Shown: positions 32,562 through 40,084, counted from the first letter of the stretch. The stretch: 43,698 nt of DNA from Christensenella sp. UBA1685 (GCA_002320595.1 DCKB01000024.1:1-43698); one strand, 5' to 3'. The notes: generated by a model from the letters alone, not told the origin. Numbers and translations are program-made.

Positions 32562-32570
32562 TGCTATAAT
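32562..32570 (+). promoter_or_regulatory. Extended -10 promoter directly before holA
   Basis: TGC-TATAAT with TATAAT at 32565-32570, six bases before the holA ATG. The predicted start of transcription is the A of the ATG. TTGCGC at 32540-32545 is a possible -35 with a long 19-bp spacer. Confidence 0.6.
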
Positions 32571-32576
32571 TCCAAT

Positions 32577-33575
32577 ATGGATCGCAATGCATTTTTCAAC
32601 TTGATCAAAGAAAACCGCCTCTCCGGTGCATACCTGCTGCACGGGGTGGAGGAATACGTGAAGGACAGCGCCGTTTCCGCCCTGCTCGAAACGATGGAAG
32701 AAGCAACGCGCCCGCTTAACGTGGACACGCTTGAATCCGCCGAAGCCAACGCGCTCACGCTCGCCTGCGACGCGCTGCCGTTTTTTGCGAAGCGGCGCGT
32801 GGTCATCTGCCGCGCAATGCCCAAGGATTCGGACGCAAAGGCCATTCTCGCCTATCTTCCAAAAATGCCGGAAACAACGCTCCTGCTTTTCCTGCTGCGC
32901 GGCGAGGCGGATATGAAGCTTGCGTTCCCAAAAGCGCTTGCAAAGGAAGACCGCGTTGTGGCGTTCACAGAGCTTTCCGAATCGGAAGCCGCGCGCTGGG
33001 CAGGCCAGCTTGCAAGGCGGCGCGGCGTCACGATCCTGCCGGAAAACGCGCGCTTTTTTATCACCCTTGCAGGAACGGATTGCGCACGCCTTGCGGGCGA
33101 ATTTGAAAAGCTTGCCTGCTATGTGGGCGATGGAAACGAAATTACCCGGGAGGCCATTTCCAAGGTAACAACGCGGGATCTTGACTTTATCGTGTTTTCC
33201 GTGCTGGATTACTTTCTCGCTGAAAAACCGGAAGACGGGTTCCGCGCGCTCGGCGCGGTACTCAAGGATGGCGAAAAGCCTCTGGATATTGCCCGCGTGC
33301 TGGGGGATAAGGCAAAGCTGACGCTGGAGGCGCGCAGGCGCATCGACCAAAAGCAGCCGAAGGATGCCGTCATCAAGGCGCTGCCCTGCAGCCCGGGCTA
33401 TGCATATCGGGTCTATGAATCCGCACGCAGGCTCAAAAGCGCGCAAGTGCCCCGCCTTGCTGCGGCCACAAAGGCGCTTGTCGCGGTTGCGCCGATGCAG
33501 TTCACGGGCCGCATGAAGGCATCGGACGCACTTGAGCGCGCGCTGCTTCTGCTCGTTGCGCAATCGTCCGTTTGA
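32577..33575 (+). CDS. holA: DNA polymerase III subunit delta
   Basis: 332 residues, usual for Firmicute HolA (YqeN). It is the clamp-loader subunit that opens the sliding clamp during replication. Typical features: FFNLIKENRLSGAYLLHGVEEYVKDSA at the start, LPFFAKRRVVICR (about 63-75), TTLLLFLLRGEAD, RRRGVTILPENARFFITLAGTDCARLAGEFEKLACYVG and a DFIVFSVLDYFL motif. The ATG at 32577 has no Shine-Dalgarno site and lies six bases after a strong extended -10, so the mRNA is probably leaderless. Read-through from comEC could add a second transcript. Confidence 0.93.
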   Translation: MDRNAFFNLIKENRLSGAYLLHGVEEYVKDSAVSALLETMEEATRPLNVDTLESAEANALTLACDALPFFAKRRVVICRAMPKDSDAKAILAYLPKMPETTLLLFLLRGEADMKLAFPKALAKEDRVVAFTELSESEAARWAGQLARRRGVTILPENARFFITLAGTDCARLAGEFEKLACYVGDGNEITREAISKVTTRDLDFIVFSVLDYFLAEKPEDGFRALGAVLKDGEKPLDIARVLGDKAKLTLEARRRIDQKQPKDAVIKALPCSPGYAYRVYESARRLKSAQVPRLAAATKALVAVAPMQFTGRMKASDALERALLLLVAQSSV

Positions 33576-33600
33576 CCGCGCTTCTGCGGAATGCTATACT
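33572..33600 (+). promoter_or_regulatory. Promoter of the cobalamin-riboswitch transcript
   Basis: TTGACC (33572-33577), 17-bp spacer, TATACT (33595-33600) with a TGC extension. It overlaps the end of holA and would start transcription near 33607. Confidence 0.75.
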
Positions 33601-33639
33601 ATAATCAATCATTGAATTGGATTTTGTTTCATGTTCCGC

Positions 33640-33795
33640 CGCGGCGCTGCCGCAGCGGCTAAGAGGGAAGCAGGTGAAATGCCTGCGCGGTCCCGCCGCC
33701 GTAAGCACGGAGCCCCGCTTGCAAAGCCACTGGGCAATTCGCCCGGGAAGGGAAGCGGCGGCGTTGATGTGTAAGCCGGAAGACCTGCATGAAGC
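33640..33795 (+). ncRNA. Cobalamin (B12) riboswitch
   Basis: Contains the family's conserved blocks in order: AAGAGGGAAGCAGGTGAAA, CGGTCCCGCCGCCGTAA, the core GCCACTGGG at 33726-33734, GGGAAGG, and the B12-box-like GTAAGCCGGAAGACCTGC near 33772-33789. It binds adenosyl- or methylcobalamin and usually switches expression off. A short hairpin GAGCC / GGCTC and a TTTTT run lie between it and the gene at 33922 and may form the expression platform. Confidence 0.92.
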
Positions 33796-33921
33796 GTGCT
33801 TTCTCCACGGGGGCTTGGAAGCAGAAGGCAATGGAGAGCCGTTTGGCTCGCTGGAACGCTTTTTGGCGACTGTGGAGTTTCACCGCAGCCGCCTGTTTAT
33901 TTTGAAAGGAGCCCCAAAGCC

Positions 33922-34224
33922 ATGCCTAAAACCGACGCGCTTAAAACCGTTCCTGAGGAATGCGAATATTCCTTCTTCAGCCACACGAAGTGCGAGTACT
34001 TTCCGTGCCACAAAACCAATGCGCCGGAGGACTTCAATTGCCTGTTTTGCTACTGTCCGCTGTATGCGCTCAAAGACAAATGCGGAGGGAACTTCCGCTA
34101 CACGGAAAGCGGCATCAAGGACTGCAGCGTCTGCCTTCTGCCGCATAACCGCAAAAGCTATTCCTACATCGTAAGCAAATTTAAGGACATCGCCGAAATT
34201 ACAAGGCGCAAAGAGGGAGAATAA
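33922..34224 (+). CDS. Small cysteine-rich domain protein, B12-controlled
   Basis: 100 residues with ten cysteines: HTKCEYFPCHKT, FNCLFCYCPLYALKDKCGG and KDCSVCLLPHNRKSY. This is the cysteine-rich small domain (PF04071-type) that occurs alone or fused to cobalamin-biosynthesis proteins, possibly binding metal or an iron-sulfur centre. The ATG at 33922 follows AAAGGAG. It is the only gene behind the cobalamin riboswitch, so it should be made when B12 is low. Its exact role (lower-ligand or corrinoid salvage, metal handling) is not known. Confidence 0.85.
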   Translation: MPKTDALKTVPEECEYSFFSHTKCEYFPCHKTNAPEDFNCLFCYCPLYALKDKCGGNFRYTESGIKDCSVCLLPHNRKSYSYIVSKFKDIAEITRRKEGE

Positions 34225-34259
34225 AGAAAGGCGGGCCGGCGGCACAGCCGCGGCCTGCC
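34224..34259 (-). terminator. Terminator of the YitT-family gene
   Basis: GC-rich stem (GGCGGGCC.GCGGC / GCCGCGGCCTGCC, ACA loop on the plus strand). The minus-strand tail reads TTTCTTTATT. It lies between convergent genes and has no T-run on the plus strand. Confidence 0.65.
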
Positions 34260-34275
34260 CTGTGTCAAAAATTCC

Positions 34276-35151
34276 TCATGCCTCTTTGGGCGGCTCCTGA
34301 AAACCGAGCCCATAGGCTGCATCAAACGGGCAAAACGTAACGAGGGCGTTCCTGTCTTCCGTGTAAGCAATGCTGCGGATGCGGTATGCTTCGGCACGGC
34401 TGCATGCGCAAAGCAGCATCCGGCGCGCCGCGCCCGTATAGGTGCCGACGGCATCTACTGCCGTCACACCGCGCTCCACCTGCTCGCCAATCCGCCGGGC
34501 GATCGCATCCCCTTTATCCGTGATAATAATCACCATTTGCCCGGCTGTAAAACGGTAGGTGATCTTATCGATGATCGTCGTGCAAACCGCCGTCATTACG
34601 ATGCCCTGAAGCACGGCGTCAATGCGGCCGAACGCGAGCCCTCCCAGCAGGATGACCACGCCATCCGTTACAAGCGAAATGGTGCCAATGGAAAGATGCG
34701 GCATCTTCTTGCGCAGGCTAAGAATCACGAAGTCCGTGCCGCCCGTGGAAGAATCCTGCGCATAGATGAGTGCGAGCCCTGCCCCGGAAAGCGCGCCTGC
34801 GAACAGCGCCGCCATCAGTGCGTCGCCATGGTAAACCGGCAGCAGCGGGAACACGAAGTCCATCAGGATTGTTGAAACGGCCATCGTGCACAGCGAGCGC
34901 AGGAAAAACGTTCTGCCAAGCGTTTTGAAGCAAAGCAGGATCACCGGCACGTTGAACGCGAGCGTGCATAGGCCAATCGGCAGGTCCGTAAAGTGGTTCA
35001 GTATGACCGCAAGGCCTGCGATGCCGCCCGGTGCAAATTCCGCCGCAGAGGCGAAACTGTAAACGCCCGCCGCATACAGGGTGCCTCCGATTACATCGGC
35101 AAGCAGGGCGCGGCCTGCCTTTTTAACGATTTTGAGCGCTGTGGTTTTCAT
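34276..35151 (-). CDS. yitT: YitT-family membrane protein (DUF161/DUF2179)
   Basis: 291 residues. Five or six hydrophobic segments follow the YitT_membrane pattern: GTLYAAGVYSFASAAEFAPGGIAGLAVILN (about 23-52), GLCTLAFNVPVILL, GALSGAGLALIYAQDSSTGGTDFVIL and GTISLVTDGVVILLGGLAFG. A soluble C-terminal DUF2179 domain covers about 205-285 (MVIIITDKGDAIARRIGEQVERGVTAVDAVGTYTGAARRMLLC). Function unknown in the family. The ATG at 35151 follows AAGGAGGGGG. It is read from a strong promoter through a leader holding a long hairpin. Confidence 0.92.
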   Translation of the reverse strand: MKTTALKIVKKAGRALLADVIGGTLYAAGVYSFASAAEFAPGGIAGLAVILNHFTDLPIGLCTLAFNVPVILLCFKTLGRTFFLRSLCTMAVSTILMDFVFPLLPVYHGDALMAALFAGALSGAGLALIYAQDSSTGGTDFVILSLRKKMPHLSIGTISLVTDGVVILLGGLAFGRIDAVLQGIVMTAVCTTIIDKITYRFTAGQMVIIITDKGDAIARRIGEQVERGVTAVDAVGTYTGAARRMLLCACSRAEAYRIRSIAYTEDRNALVTFCPFDAAYGLGFQEPPKEA

Positions 35152-35189
35152 GGTGCTCCCCCTCCTTTTTCAGTAGATCCACGCGGTTC

Positions 35190-35260
35190 GGGGCAGACGA
35201 TGGAAGCTCCCGCAGCATCTCCCTCAAAATGCCGCAGGAGCTTCCCAGGAGGCTACCCCG
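35190..35260 (-). promoter_or_regulatory. Long structured hairpin in the YitT leader
   Basis: Minus strand: 35229-35245 pairs with 35202-35218 over 17 bp (two wobble pairs) around a 10-base loop. An outer CGGGG / CCCCG pair (35190-35194 with 35256-35260) encloses internal bulges. It lies inside the predicted YitT leader, 39 bases or more before the ATG, without a T-run. It matches no riboswitch I know. Confidence 0.6.
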
Positions 35261-35276
35261 TCTAACACACAAGTAC

Positions 35277-35305
35277 AGTATACCGGGTGGCGGGCATGCG
35301 CGCAA
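35277..35305 (-). promoter_or_regulatory. Promoter of the YitT-family gene
   Basis: Minus strand TTGCGC (35300-35305), 17-bp spacer, TATACT (35277-35282). The predicted start near 35270 gives a leader of about 119 bases. Confidence 0.7.
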
Positions 35306-35336
35306 TGCGGTGAATTTATATGTCATACCATCTGTT

Positions 35337-35364
35337 TTGTGTTTTGATTGTAGAAACCTACAAT
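35337..35364 (+). promoter_or_regulatory. Promoter of the PucR-type gene
   Basis: TTGTGT (35337-35342), 16-bp spacer, TACAAT (35359-35364). Transcription would start near 35371, leaving about 24 bases to the ATG at 35395. Confidence 0.55.
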
Positions 35365-35366
35365 CA
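35345..35366. promoter_or_regulatory. Operator-like palindrome in the PucR promoter
   Basis: TGATTGTAG and CTACAATCA are perfect 9-bp inverted arms separated by AAAC. The palindrome covers the spacer and -10 box, suggesting autoregulation. Confidence 0.6.
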
Positions 35367-35394
35367 CTAATTTATGGAGAAAGGTTGTGCCTTT

Positions 35395-36531
35395 ATGGTT
35401 CGGATACGGGAAATTTTAGCGCTGGATCCTCTTGCGGGGTTCGAGCTTCTGGCGGGGGCAGGCGGCCTGGACAATGTGCTCACCAACGTAACGATCCTTG
35501 ATTACGAAACGGACAGCATGGATTTCTCCGCATTCCAAAAAGGAGATTTTATCCTGACCTCCCTGTTTTTTGCGAAGGATGCCCCGCAGCTTATTGTGGA
35601 TGCATTTCGGGAGCTGCTGCGCCGCGGCATTGCGGGCATCGCCGTCAAAACCGTATTTTATAAAACGCTCCCTGCGGATATGCTGCGGCTTGCGGATGCA
35701 ATGAATGTGCCTGTTTTCGCATACCATGCAGCCTCTATGGAGGAGATCATTCTCGCAGCGCATTCCTACATGCTTGCAAAAGAGCAACGTGAGCTTGCCG
35801 CCATGCGACTGGATGCAATGCTGGGCTTTGGGCGGGCGCCTTCCGCCGTGGCCGAAAGCGTGCGCGCATTGGATGCTATGCTGTACCCGCACTGCGTGGC
35901 ATCCTTCAGCACGCCAAGGGAAGGAGGCGCTCTGAATTTGGGGCAGAAAATGCCCGTCCCCCTGTTTTCAGATGGGCAATATTCCGCATTTTTCCCTTAT
36001 CATGACGGGCTTTTGCAGCTTTACACCGCAGCGGATGCAGAGCGCCTTGCAGGCGCGGAAGATGCGATGCTTCGCGCATATGAATCATGCGGCGTGGCGC
36101 CTGCCGCATGGAGGACCGGGTTTTCCGCCCCGTGCCATGCATACGATTTTTTTGATGCAGTCATCCGGCAAAGCCTGTATTCAAACCGCGTTTGCCGATG
36201 TTTTGAAAAGCCGCGCCTGCGCTATGGCGCATTGGGCGTTTACCGCTTTCTTCCCGCTCTTTTGGAGGATAAAAGCGTGCTCGCGGAATATCGCACTGCG
36301 CTGACCCAGCTGCGTTGCTTTGAGGAGGAAAGCGGAATTCCCATGTTGGACACGCTCTCTGCCTATGCGGCTGCTCACGGAAGCGTAGAGCAGGCCGCAA
36401 AGCGGATCTACCAACACCCAAACACCGTGCGCAACCGCGTCAAAAAAGCGCGCGCACTGCTCGCCCTCGACGGCGATTGGTATGAACAAATCTTCATTTT
36501 AATGGGCCTCTATGCGCTTGAGCAGGCATGA
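35395..36531 (+). CDS. PucR-family transcriptional regulator
   Basis: 378 residues. An N-terminal PucR domain (about 2-125: VRIREILALDPLAGFELLAGAGGLDNVLTNVTILDY, DFILTSLFFAKDAPQLIVDAFRELLRRGIAGIAVK, VPVFAYHAASMEEII) is followed by a middle region and a C-terminal PucR helix-turn-helix (about 320-375: DTLSAYAAAHGSVEQAAKRIYQHPNTVRNRVKKARALL). PucR-type activators often control purine, amine or amino-acid catabolism. No target genes adjoin it; the stop abuts that of spoIIP. The ATG at 35395 follows AAAGG; the one at 35374 lacks a ribosome site. Confidence 0.92.
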   Translation: MVRIREILALDPLAGFELLAGAGGLDNVLTNVTILDYETDSMDFSAFQKGDFILTSLFFAKDAPQLIVDAFRELLRRGIAGIAVKTVFYKTLPADMLRLADAMNVPVFAYHAASMEEIILAAHSYMLAKEQRELAAMRLDAMLGFGRAPSAVAESVRALDAMLYPHCVASFSTPREGGALNLGQKMPVPLFSDGQYSAFFPYHDGLLQLYTAADAERLAGAEDAMLRAYESCGVAPAAWRTGFSAPCHAYDFFDAVIRQSLYSNRVCRCFEKPRLRYGALGVYRFLPALLEDKSVLAEYRTALTQLRCFEEESGIPMLDTLSAYAAAHGSVEQAAKRIYQHPNTVRNRVKKARALLALDGDWYEQIFILMGLYALEQA

Positions 36532-37596
36532 TTACGGCGCGAGCGGCATCGCCGTCCCTTCGGGCATACCACCCGTTTCCGCTGCGGCCTCAATCCCGCC
36601 GACCTGTGCAATTGCTTCTGCCAAATATTCCACAGCGTTAAGCGCCTGCTCCAACGTATTGGCATTATGGCCAACCTCTACAAGCAGGCATTGATCGGAA
36701 ATATGCTGGTTATACCGCCCGGTTTTAACGCGGATGTTGCGCACGAGGCGCTCGTCAATGCCGGCAAGATATTCCGTGATGCGCTTGGCAAGCGCATAGT
36801 TTGCGGCAAAGTCGGGTTTTTCGCCAAAGCCCGTGCCCGTTGCCCCTTCCCCCGTTCCAACGACAAACATCATCCGTGCGACTTCCTTGCCGTCAATCGT
36901 GACGAAATCCGTGTTTTCTTTGGGGTTGTTGCCATATGCATCCCTGTGCACGTCGATAAACATGGTAATGGAAGGATATTCCGCACGGTATTTTTCCATC
37001 GTCACAACCGAGCGGGAGTACGAGGTTGAAAGCTTCGGCGGTTCGTGGTTCGTGATGTCATGAATCACGTTGATGCCGTAACGCCCGCGCAAAAGTTCCG
37101 TAAGCCGTTCGCCCACGGTTACGATGTTCATGGTGTTGTCCTTTGTGCGCCATGCGCTTGAGGCGGTGTAGTTGTATTGGCTGGTGGGAAAATATGCTTC
37201 TGTGGTATGCGTATGGTAAATGAGGATGCGCGGCTCGCTGCCGGAAAGGTCAACCGGCAGCGCCGGGGCTTCCTCCACGCGCAAAAGCTCAATGCGCACG
37301 CTTTCGCTCACACCCACGTCGATGTCTGCGCGGTCGATCCGGATGGGTGAGGGCAGCTCGGAAGCGTCAGGGGGCTGCAGGCCTCCCTCTTCATCTGCCG
37401 TTGCGGAATACATCAGCGGAAAGCCAAGCGAAAGCAGTTCCGCCTCAATGCTGCTCCCCCCGGCGATGCGAAAGGCGGATTGCGCGAACAGTGCAACCGT
37501 GCAGAGAAAGGCCGCAACCGGAACTGCGGCCTTTGCTTTTTTCAGGTTGAGCGCGTTTGGGCGCGGCGCCCGCGTGCGGATTTTCCTTGGCGGCAT
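36532..37596 (-). CDS. spoIIP: Stage II sporulation protein P
   Basis: 354 residues. An N-terminal membrane segment (AAVPVAAFLCTVALFAQSAF, about 23-42) precedes an amidase/endopeptidase domain from about 120: ILIYHTHTTEAYFP (zinc His), TVGERLTELLRGRYGINVIHD, SITMFIDVHRDAYG (zinc His) and CLLVEVGHNANTLEQA (catalytic Glu), all SpoIIP hallmarks. It cuts peptidoglycan stem peptides during engulfment, in a complex with SpoIID and SpoIIM. GGAGG lies nine bases before the ATG at 37596. It follows gpr on the same strand, the order seen in Bacillus. Confidence 0.97.
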   Translation of the reverse strand: MPPRKIRTRAPRPNALNLKKAKAAVPVAAFLCTVALFAQSAFRIAGGSSIEAELLSLGFPLMYSATADEEGGLQPPDASELPSPIRIDRADIDVGVSESVRIELLRVEEAPALPVDLSGSEPRILIYHTHTTEAYFPTSQYNYTASSAWRTKDNTMNIVTVGERLTELLRGRYGINVIHDITNHEPPKLSTSYSRSVVTMEKYRAEYPSITMFIDVHRDAYGNNPKENTDFVTIDGKEVARMMFVVGTGEGATGTGFGEKPDFAANYALAKRITEYLAGIDERLVRNIRVKTGRYNQHISDQCLLVEVGHNANTLEQALNAVEYLAEAIAQVGGIEAAAETGGMPEGTAMPLAP

Positions 37597-37616
37597 ATGA
37601 TTGATCCTCCGCTCAA

Positions 37617-37645
37617 TTTATATGAGCGGGTGGACAGGTTTATGC
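37617..37645 (-). promoter_or_regulatory. Sigma-E-like promoter of spoIIP
   Basis: Minus strand GCATAAA (37639-37645), 14-bp spacer, CATATAAA (37617-37624): close to the sigma-E pattern, and spoIIP is sigma-E-dependent in Bacillus subtilis. Confidence 0.45.
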
Positions 37646-38563
37646 GATGAGCATCCGTACCTCGCCGTAATCCGCGCCAAAGAGCGCCATGTTAATGCCG
37701 TCCGCCACAATGCGCGTCATATCGGCCACGATGCTGTCGATCTCCTTAGGCGTTACAATGAGCTCCCCGATGTGCTCGGCGATGACCTTTGCCGCAAGCT
37801 CTTTCAGGCGTTCCTCGTCGTTGTGCAGGCCCGTTTCATCCGCAATAAGGCTTATGGTATCCTGCGAAATGGTGGTGGCGAACACCACAAGCGGAACGCC
37901 GATGGCAATCACCGGCACGCCGAGCGTTTCGCGGTCCAGCCCTGTGCGGTTGTTGCCCACGCCCGCGCCCGGGCTGATGCCGGCATCCGTAAGCTGCACG
38001 GTTGTGCTGATGCGCGCCGCGCGGCGCGAGGCAAGCGCATCCACCGCAATCACAAGGTCCGGCTTGCAGTGCTCCACCACGCCGCGCACGATCTCCATTG
38101 TTTCTACCCCCGTTACGCCGAGCACGCCAGGGGCAACCGCGCTCACTGCGCGCACGGGCCCGGGCAGCGCATCCGGCATGTATTGTTTAATGTGCCGCGT
38201 TACGTAGATGCTTTCCACCACGCGCGGCCCCAGTGAATCCGGGGTGATGGCGCGGTTGCCAAGCCCGACTACGAGCACGTTTTCACACGTGCCGAGGCCT
38301 TCCATCAGGCGGGAAAGTTCGTTTGAAAGAGCGCGGCTGACGCGCTCGAACAAATCGAGCGGCCGCGCGGAAAGCTCGGGCGCATCCAGCGTAACATAGC
38401 GGCCCTTGCGCTTTTCAAGGCGCGCGGCGGCATCATCCGTCGTAAGCGCGATGCGGGTCACGGCAACGCCTTCGTGCTCCTCCGATTCTTCCGTTACGCC
38501 CGAAAGCGAAGGGTGAAGTTCGCGTGCCTCCATGGCAAGGTCTGTGCGAATGGAAAAAGGCAT
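37640..38563 (-). CDS. gpr: Germination protease GPR
   Basis: 307 residues. It degrades small acid-soluble spore proteins at germination. The N-terminal propeptide-like MPFSIRTDLAMEARE is as in GPR zymogens. Conserved GLGNRAITPDSLGPRVVESIYVTRH (about 98-122) and DLVIAVDALASRRAARISTTVQLTDAGISPGAGVGNNR carry the two aspartates linked to catalysis. The ATG at 38563 follows AGGAGG seven bases away. It is divergent from rpsT, an arrangement shared with Bacillus. Confidence 0.97.
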   Translation of the reverse strand: MPFSIRTDLAMEARELHPSLSGVTEESEEHEGVAVTRIALTTDDAAARLEKRKGRYVTLDAPELSARPLDLFERVSRALSNELSRLMEGLGTCENVLVVGLGNRAITPDSLGPRVVESIYVTRHIKQYMPDALPGPVRAVSAVAPGVLGVTGVETMEIVRGVVEHCKPDLVIAVDALASRRAARISTTVQLTDAGISPGAGVGNNRTGLDRETLGVPVIAIGVPLVVFATTISQDTISLIADETGLHNDEERLKELAAKVIAEHIGELIVTPKEIDSIVADMTRIVADGINMALFGADYGEVRMLIA

Positions 38564-38600
38564 GGGGAAACCTCCTTGCATTGTGTTGGAATACGCAGGA

Positions 38601-38631
38601 TAGTATGCGCTCCGGCGCGGAAAAATATTTG
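38601..38631 (-). promoter_or_regulatory. Sigma-G/F-like promoter of gpr
   Basis: Minus strand CAAATA (38626-38631), 18-bp spacer, CATACTA (38601-38607), an exact sigma-G -10. gpr is forespore-expressed in Bacillus. Confidence 0.55.
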
Positions 38632-38664
38632 TGAAAAAAGTCCCGTGCGCAGCAACAAATATGC

Positions 38665-38693
38665 TTGCAATCCCCGGTTTTGCGTGGTATAAT
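38665..38693 (+). promoter_or_regulatory. Promoter of rpsT
   Basis: TTGCAA (38665-38670), 17-bp spacer, TATAAT (38688-38693), 37 bases before the TTG start. Confidence 0.8.
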
Positions 38694-38730
38694 TTCCAAT
38701 GTTCGAGTAAAAAACAGGGGGGTGAATGTT

Positions 38731-38991
38731 TTGGCAAACCATAAGTCCGCTTTGAAGCGTGTGGGCATCACCGCGAAAAAGAACCTTCGTAATCGTATGA
38801 TCACGTCCCAGGTCAAGACGGCGGTAAAGAGCTTCGACCAGTCTCTTGCTTCCGATGACCAGGCCGCAATCAACGCTGCTTACGTCAACGCCGTAAGCAC
38901 TGTGGACAAGGCCGCCGCGAAGGGCGTTATCCATAAAAACGCTGCGAATCGCAAAAAGGCTCAGCTCGCAGTCAAACTGGCTGCCAAATAA
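38731..38991 (+). CDS. rpsT: 30S ribosomal protein S20
   Basis: 86 residues, the full S20 length: ANHKSALKRVGITAKKNLRNRMITSQVKTAVKSF at the start and GVIHKNAANRKKAQLAVKL at the end. A 16S rRNA-binding primary assembly protein. The start is a TTG at 38731, six bases after GGGGGGTG; an in-frame GTG at 38722 would leave no ribosome site. It is divergent from gpr, with its own promoter and terminator. Confidence 0.97.
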   Translation: MANHKSALKRVGITAKKNLRNRMITSQVKTAVKSFDQSLASDDQAAINAAYVNAVSTVDKAAAKGVIHKNAANRKKAQLAVKLAAK

Positions 38992-39019
38992 GCAAGCCCC
39001 CGTTTTGCATGCAAATTTT

Positions 39020-39050
39020 AGGCCAACCGGAAGCGGTTGGTCTGTTTGCT
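39020..39050 (+). terminator. Terminator of rpsT
   Basis: AGGCCAACCG / CGGTTGGTCT (10 bp, GAAG loop), then GTTTGCTGTT, about 28 bases after the rpsT stop. Confidence 0.65.
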
Positions 39051-39175
39051 GTTGAATGCACATATTCCGCCGCAGGGCTTTCATTCCACATTTTACCGCC
39101 TGCACTTTTGTTCCGAATCGCCGATAATAAAGGGTACAGCAAAATTCGGCACAACGACGGAGGAATCGGAACGAC

Positions 39176-40012
39176 ATGGTAAGCACTGAAAAAGCGAAGC
39201 TGCAGCGGTTTAGCCTGTGCTTGAGCGAAAACGAAAAATCAAAGAGCACAATTGATAAATATACGCGGGACGTGGCTCAATTCCTTCATTTTCTGGGAGA
39301 GCGGAAACCTACGAAATGCCTTCTGCTGGAATACCGCGGGCGGCTGCAGGAGCGCAACAAGCCGCAAACGGTGAACGCAAAGCTTTCCGCAATTCACACC
39401 TATCTTAATGCAATTGGCCTCCCCCATTGCAAAGTAAAGCTGATGAAAGTGCAGCGCAAGGTTTTTCTTGAAGAGAACCGGGAACTTTCGGAGCCCGAAT
39501 ATAAGCGGCTCCTCAACGCGGCGCAAAGCCGCTCGAATGAAAGGCTATACCTTGTGATGCTTTCGATTTGCTCCACCGGCATTCGCGTAAGCGAGCTCAA
39601 ATACATTACATTGGAAGCCGTCCGCGCCGGCCAGGCAGAAATCACGCTTAAGGGAAAAAGCCGCACCGTGCTGCTCCCCCGCGCGCTGAAAAGCCGGCTT
39701 CTGCTCTATGCCGCGAAGAACGGCATCCAAAGCGGGCATATCTTCCGTACAAAGAACGGCAAACCGCTGGATCGATCCAATATCTGCCATGATATGAAGC
39801 GGCTTTGCCAAGCCGCGCATGTGGAGCCGCAAAAGGTATTTCCGCACAACCTGCGCCACCTGTTCGCGCGCTGCTTTTATGCTGTGGAAAAAAATCTTGC
39901 GCACCTCGCGGATATTCTGGGGCATTCTTCCGTGGAAACCACGCGCATTTATGTAGCTGCCAGCGCCCGCGCATATGAGCGAACCCTTCAAAAAATGCGG
40001 CTGCTCATTTGA
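39176..40012 (+). CDS. XerC/D-like tyrosine recombinase, probable invertase
   Basis: 278 residues, full length. An N-terminal SAM-like core-binding domain covers about 1-85 (KSTIDKYTRDVAQFLHFLGE, QTVNAKLSAIHTYLNAIGL). The catalytic domain carries the complete set: Arg in STGIRVSEL (about 143), Lys in LKGKSR, HNLRH (about 222-226), GHSS and the nucleophile Tyr in TTRIYV (about 260). The gene ends nine bases before one of two inverted repeats that bracket a 245-bp segment, so it probably inverts that segment. XerC/D housekeeping is unlikely: it is single, short at the N-terminus and tied to the repeats. GGAGG lies 12 bases before the ATG. Confidence 0.9.
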   Translation: MVSTEKAKLQRFSLCLSENEKSKSTIDKYTRDVAQFLHFLGERKPTKCLLLEYRGRLQERNKPQTVNAKLSAIHTYLNAIGLPHCKVKLMKVQRKVFLEENRELSEPEYKRLLNAAQSRSNERLYLVMLSICSTGIRVSELKYITLEAVRAGQAEITLKGKSRTVLLPRALKSRLLLYAAKNGIQSGHIFRTKNGKPLDRSNICHDMKRLCQAAHVEPQKVFPHNLRHLFARCFYAVEKNLAHLADILGHSSVETTRIYVAASARAYERTLQKMRLLI

Positions 40013-40021
40013 AATGCAAAA

Positions 40022-40046
40022 ACCACAGAATTCCTATTCTGTGGTA
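40022..40046 (+). repeat. Left inverted repeat of the predicted switch
   Basis: 25 bp, itself palindromic: ACCACAGAAT-TCCT-ATTCTGTGGT plus A. Its reverse complement occurs at 40292-40316 with one difference. As a hairpin it may also end recombinase transcription. An overlapping hairpin AAAAACCAC / GTGGTTTTT spans 40018-40056. Confidence 0.9.
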
Positions 40047-40054
40047 AGTGGTTT

Positions 40055-40084
40055 TTGAAATGGGCATTTATATAGTTTTATTAT
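40055..40084 (+). promoter_or_regulatory. Rightward promoter-like sequence in the segment
   Basis: TTGAAA (40055-40060), 18-bp spacer, TATTAT (40079-40084). Transcripts would meet the terminator at 40203-40237. Confidence 0.35.

Noticed and set aside
36532..38563. Regulation of spoIIP and gpr by the adjacent PucR-type gene
   Set aside because: The PucR-type gene is convergent with spoIIP and the sporulation genes have their own sigma-E/G-like promoters; no PucR palindrome copy is seen there.
39176..40012. Housekeeping XerC or XerD for chromosome dimer resolution
   Set aside because: It is beside inverted repeats and a surface gene, is shorter than XerC/D, and nothing like a dif site is seen.
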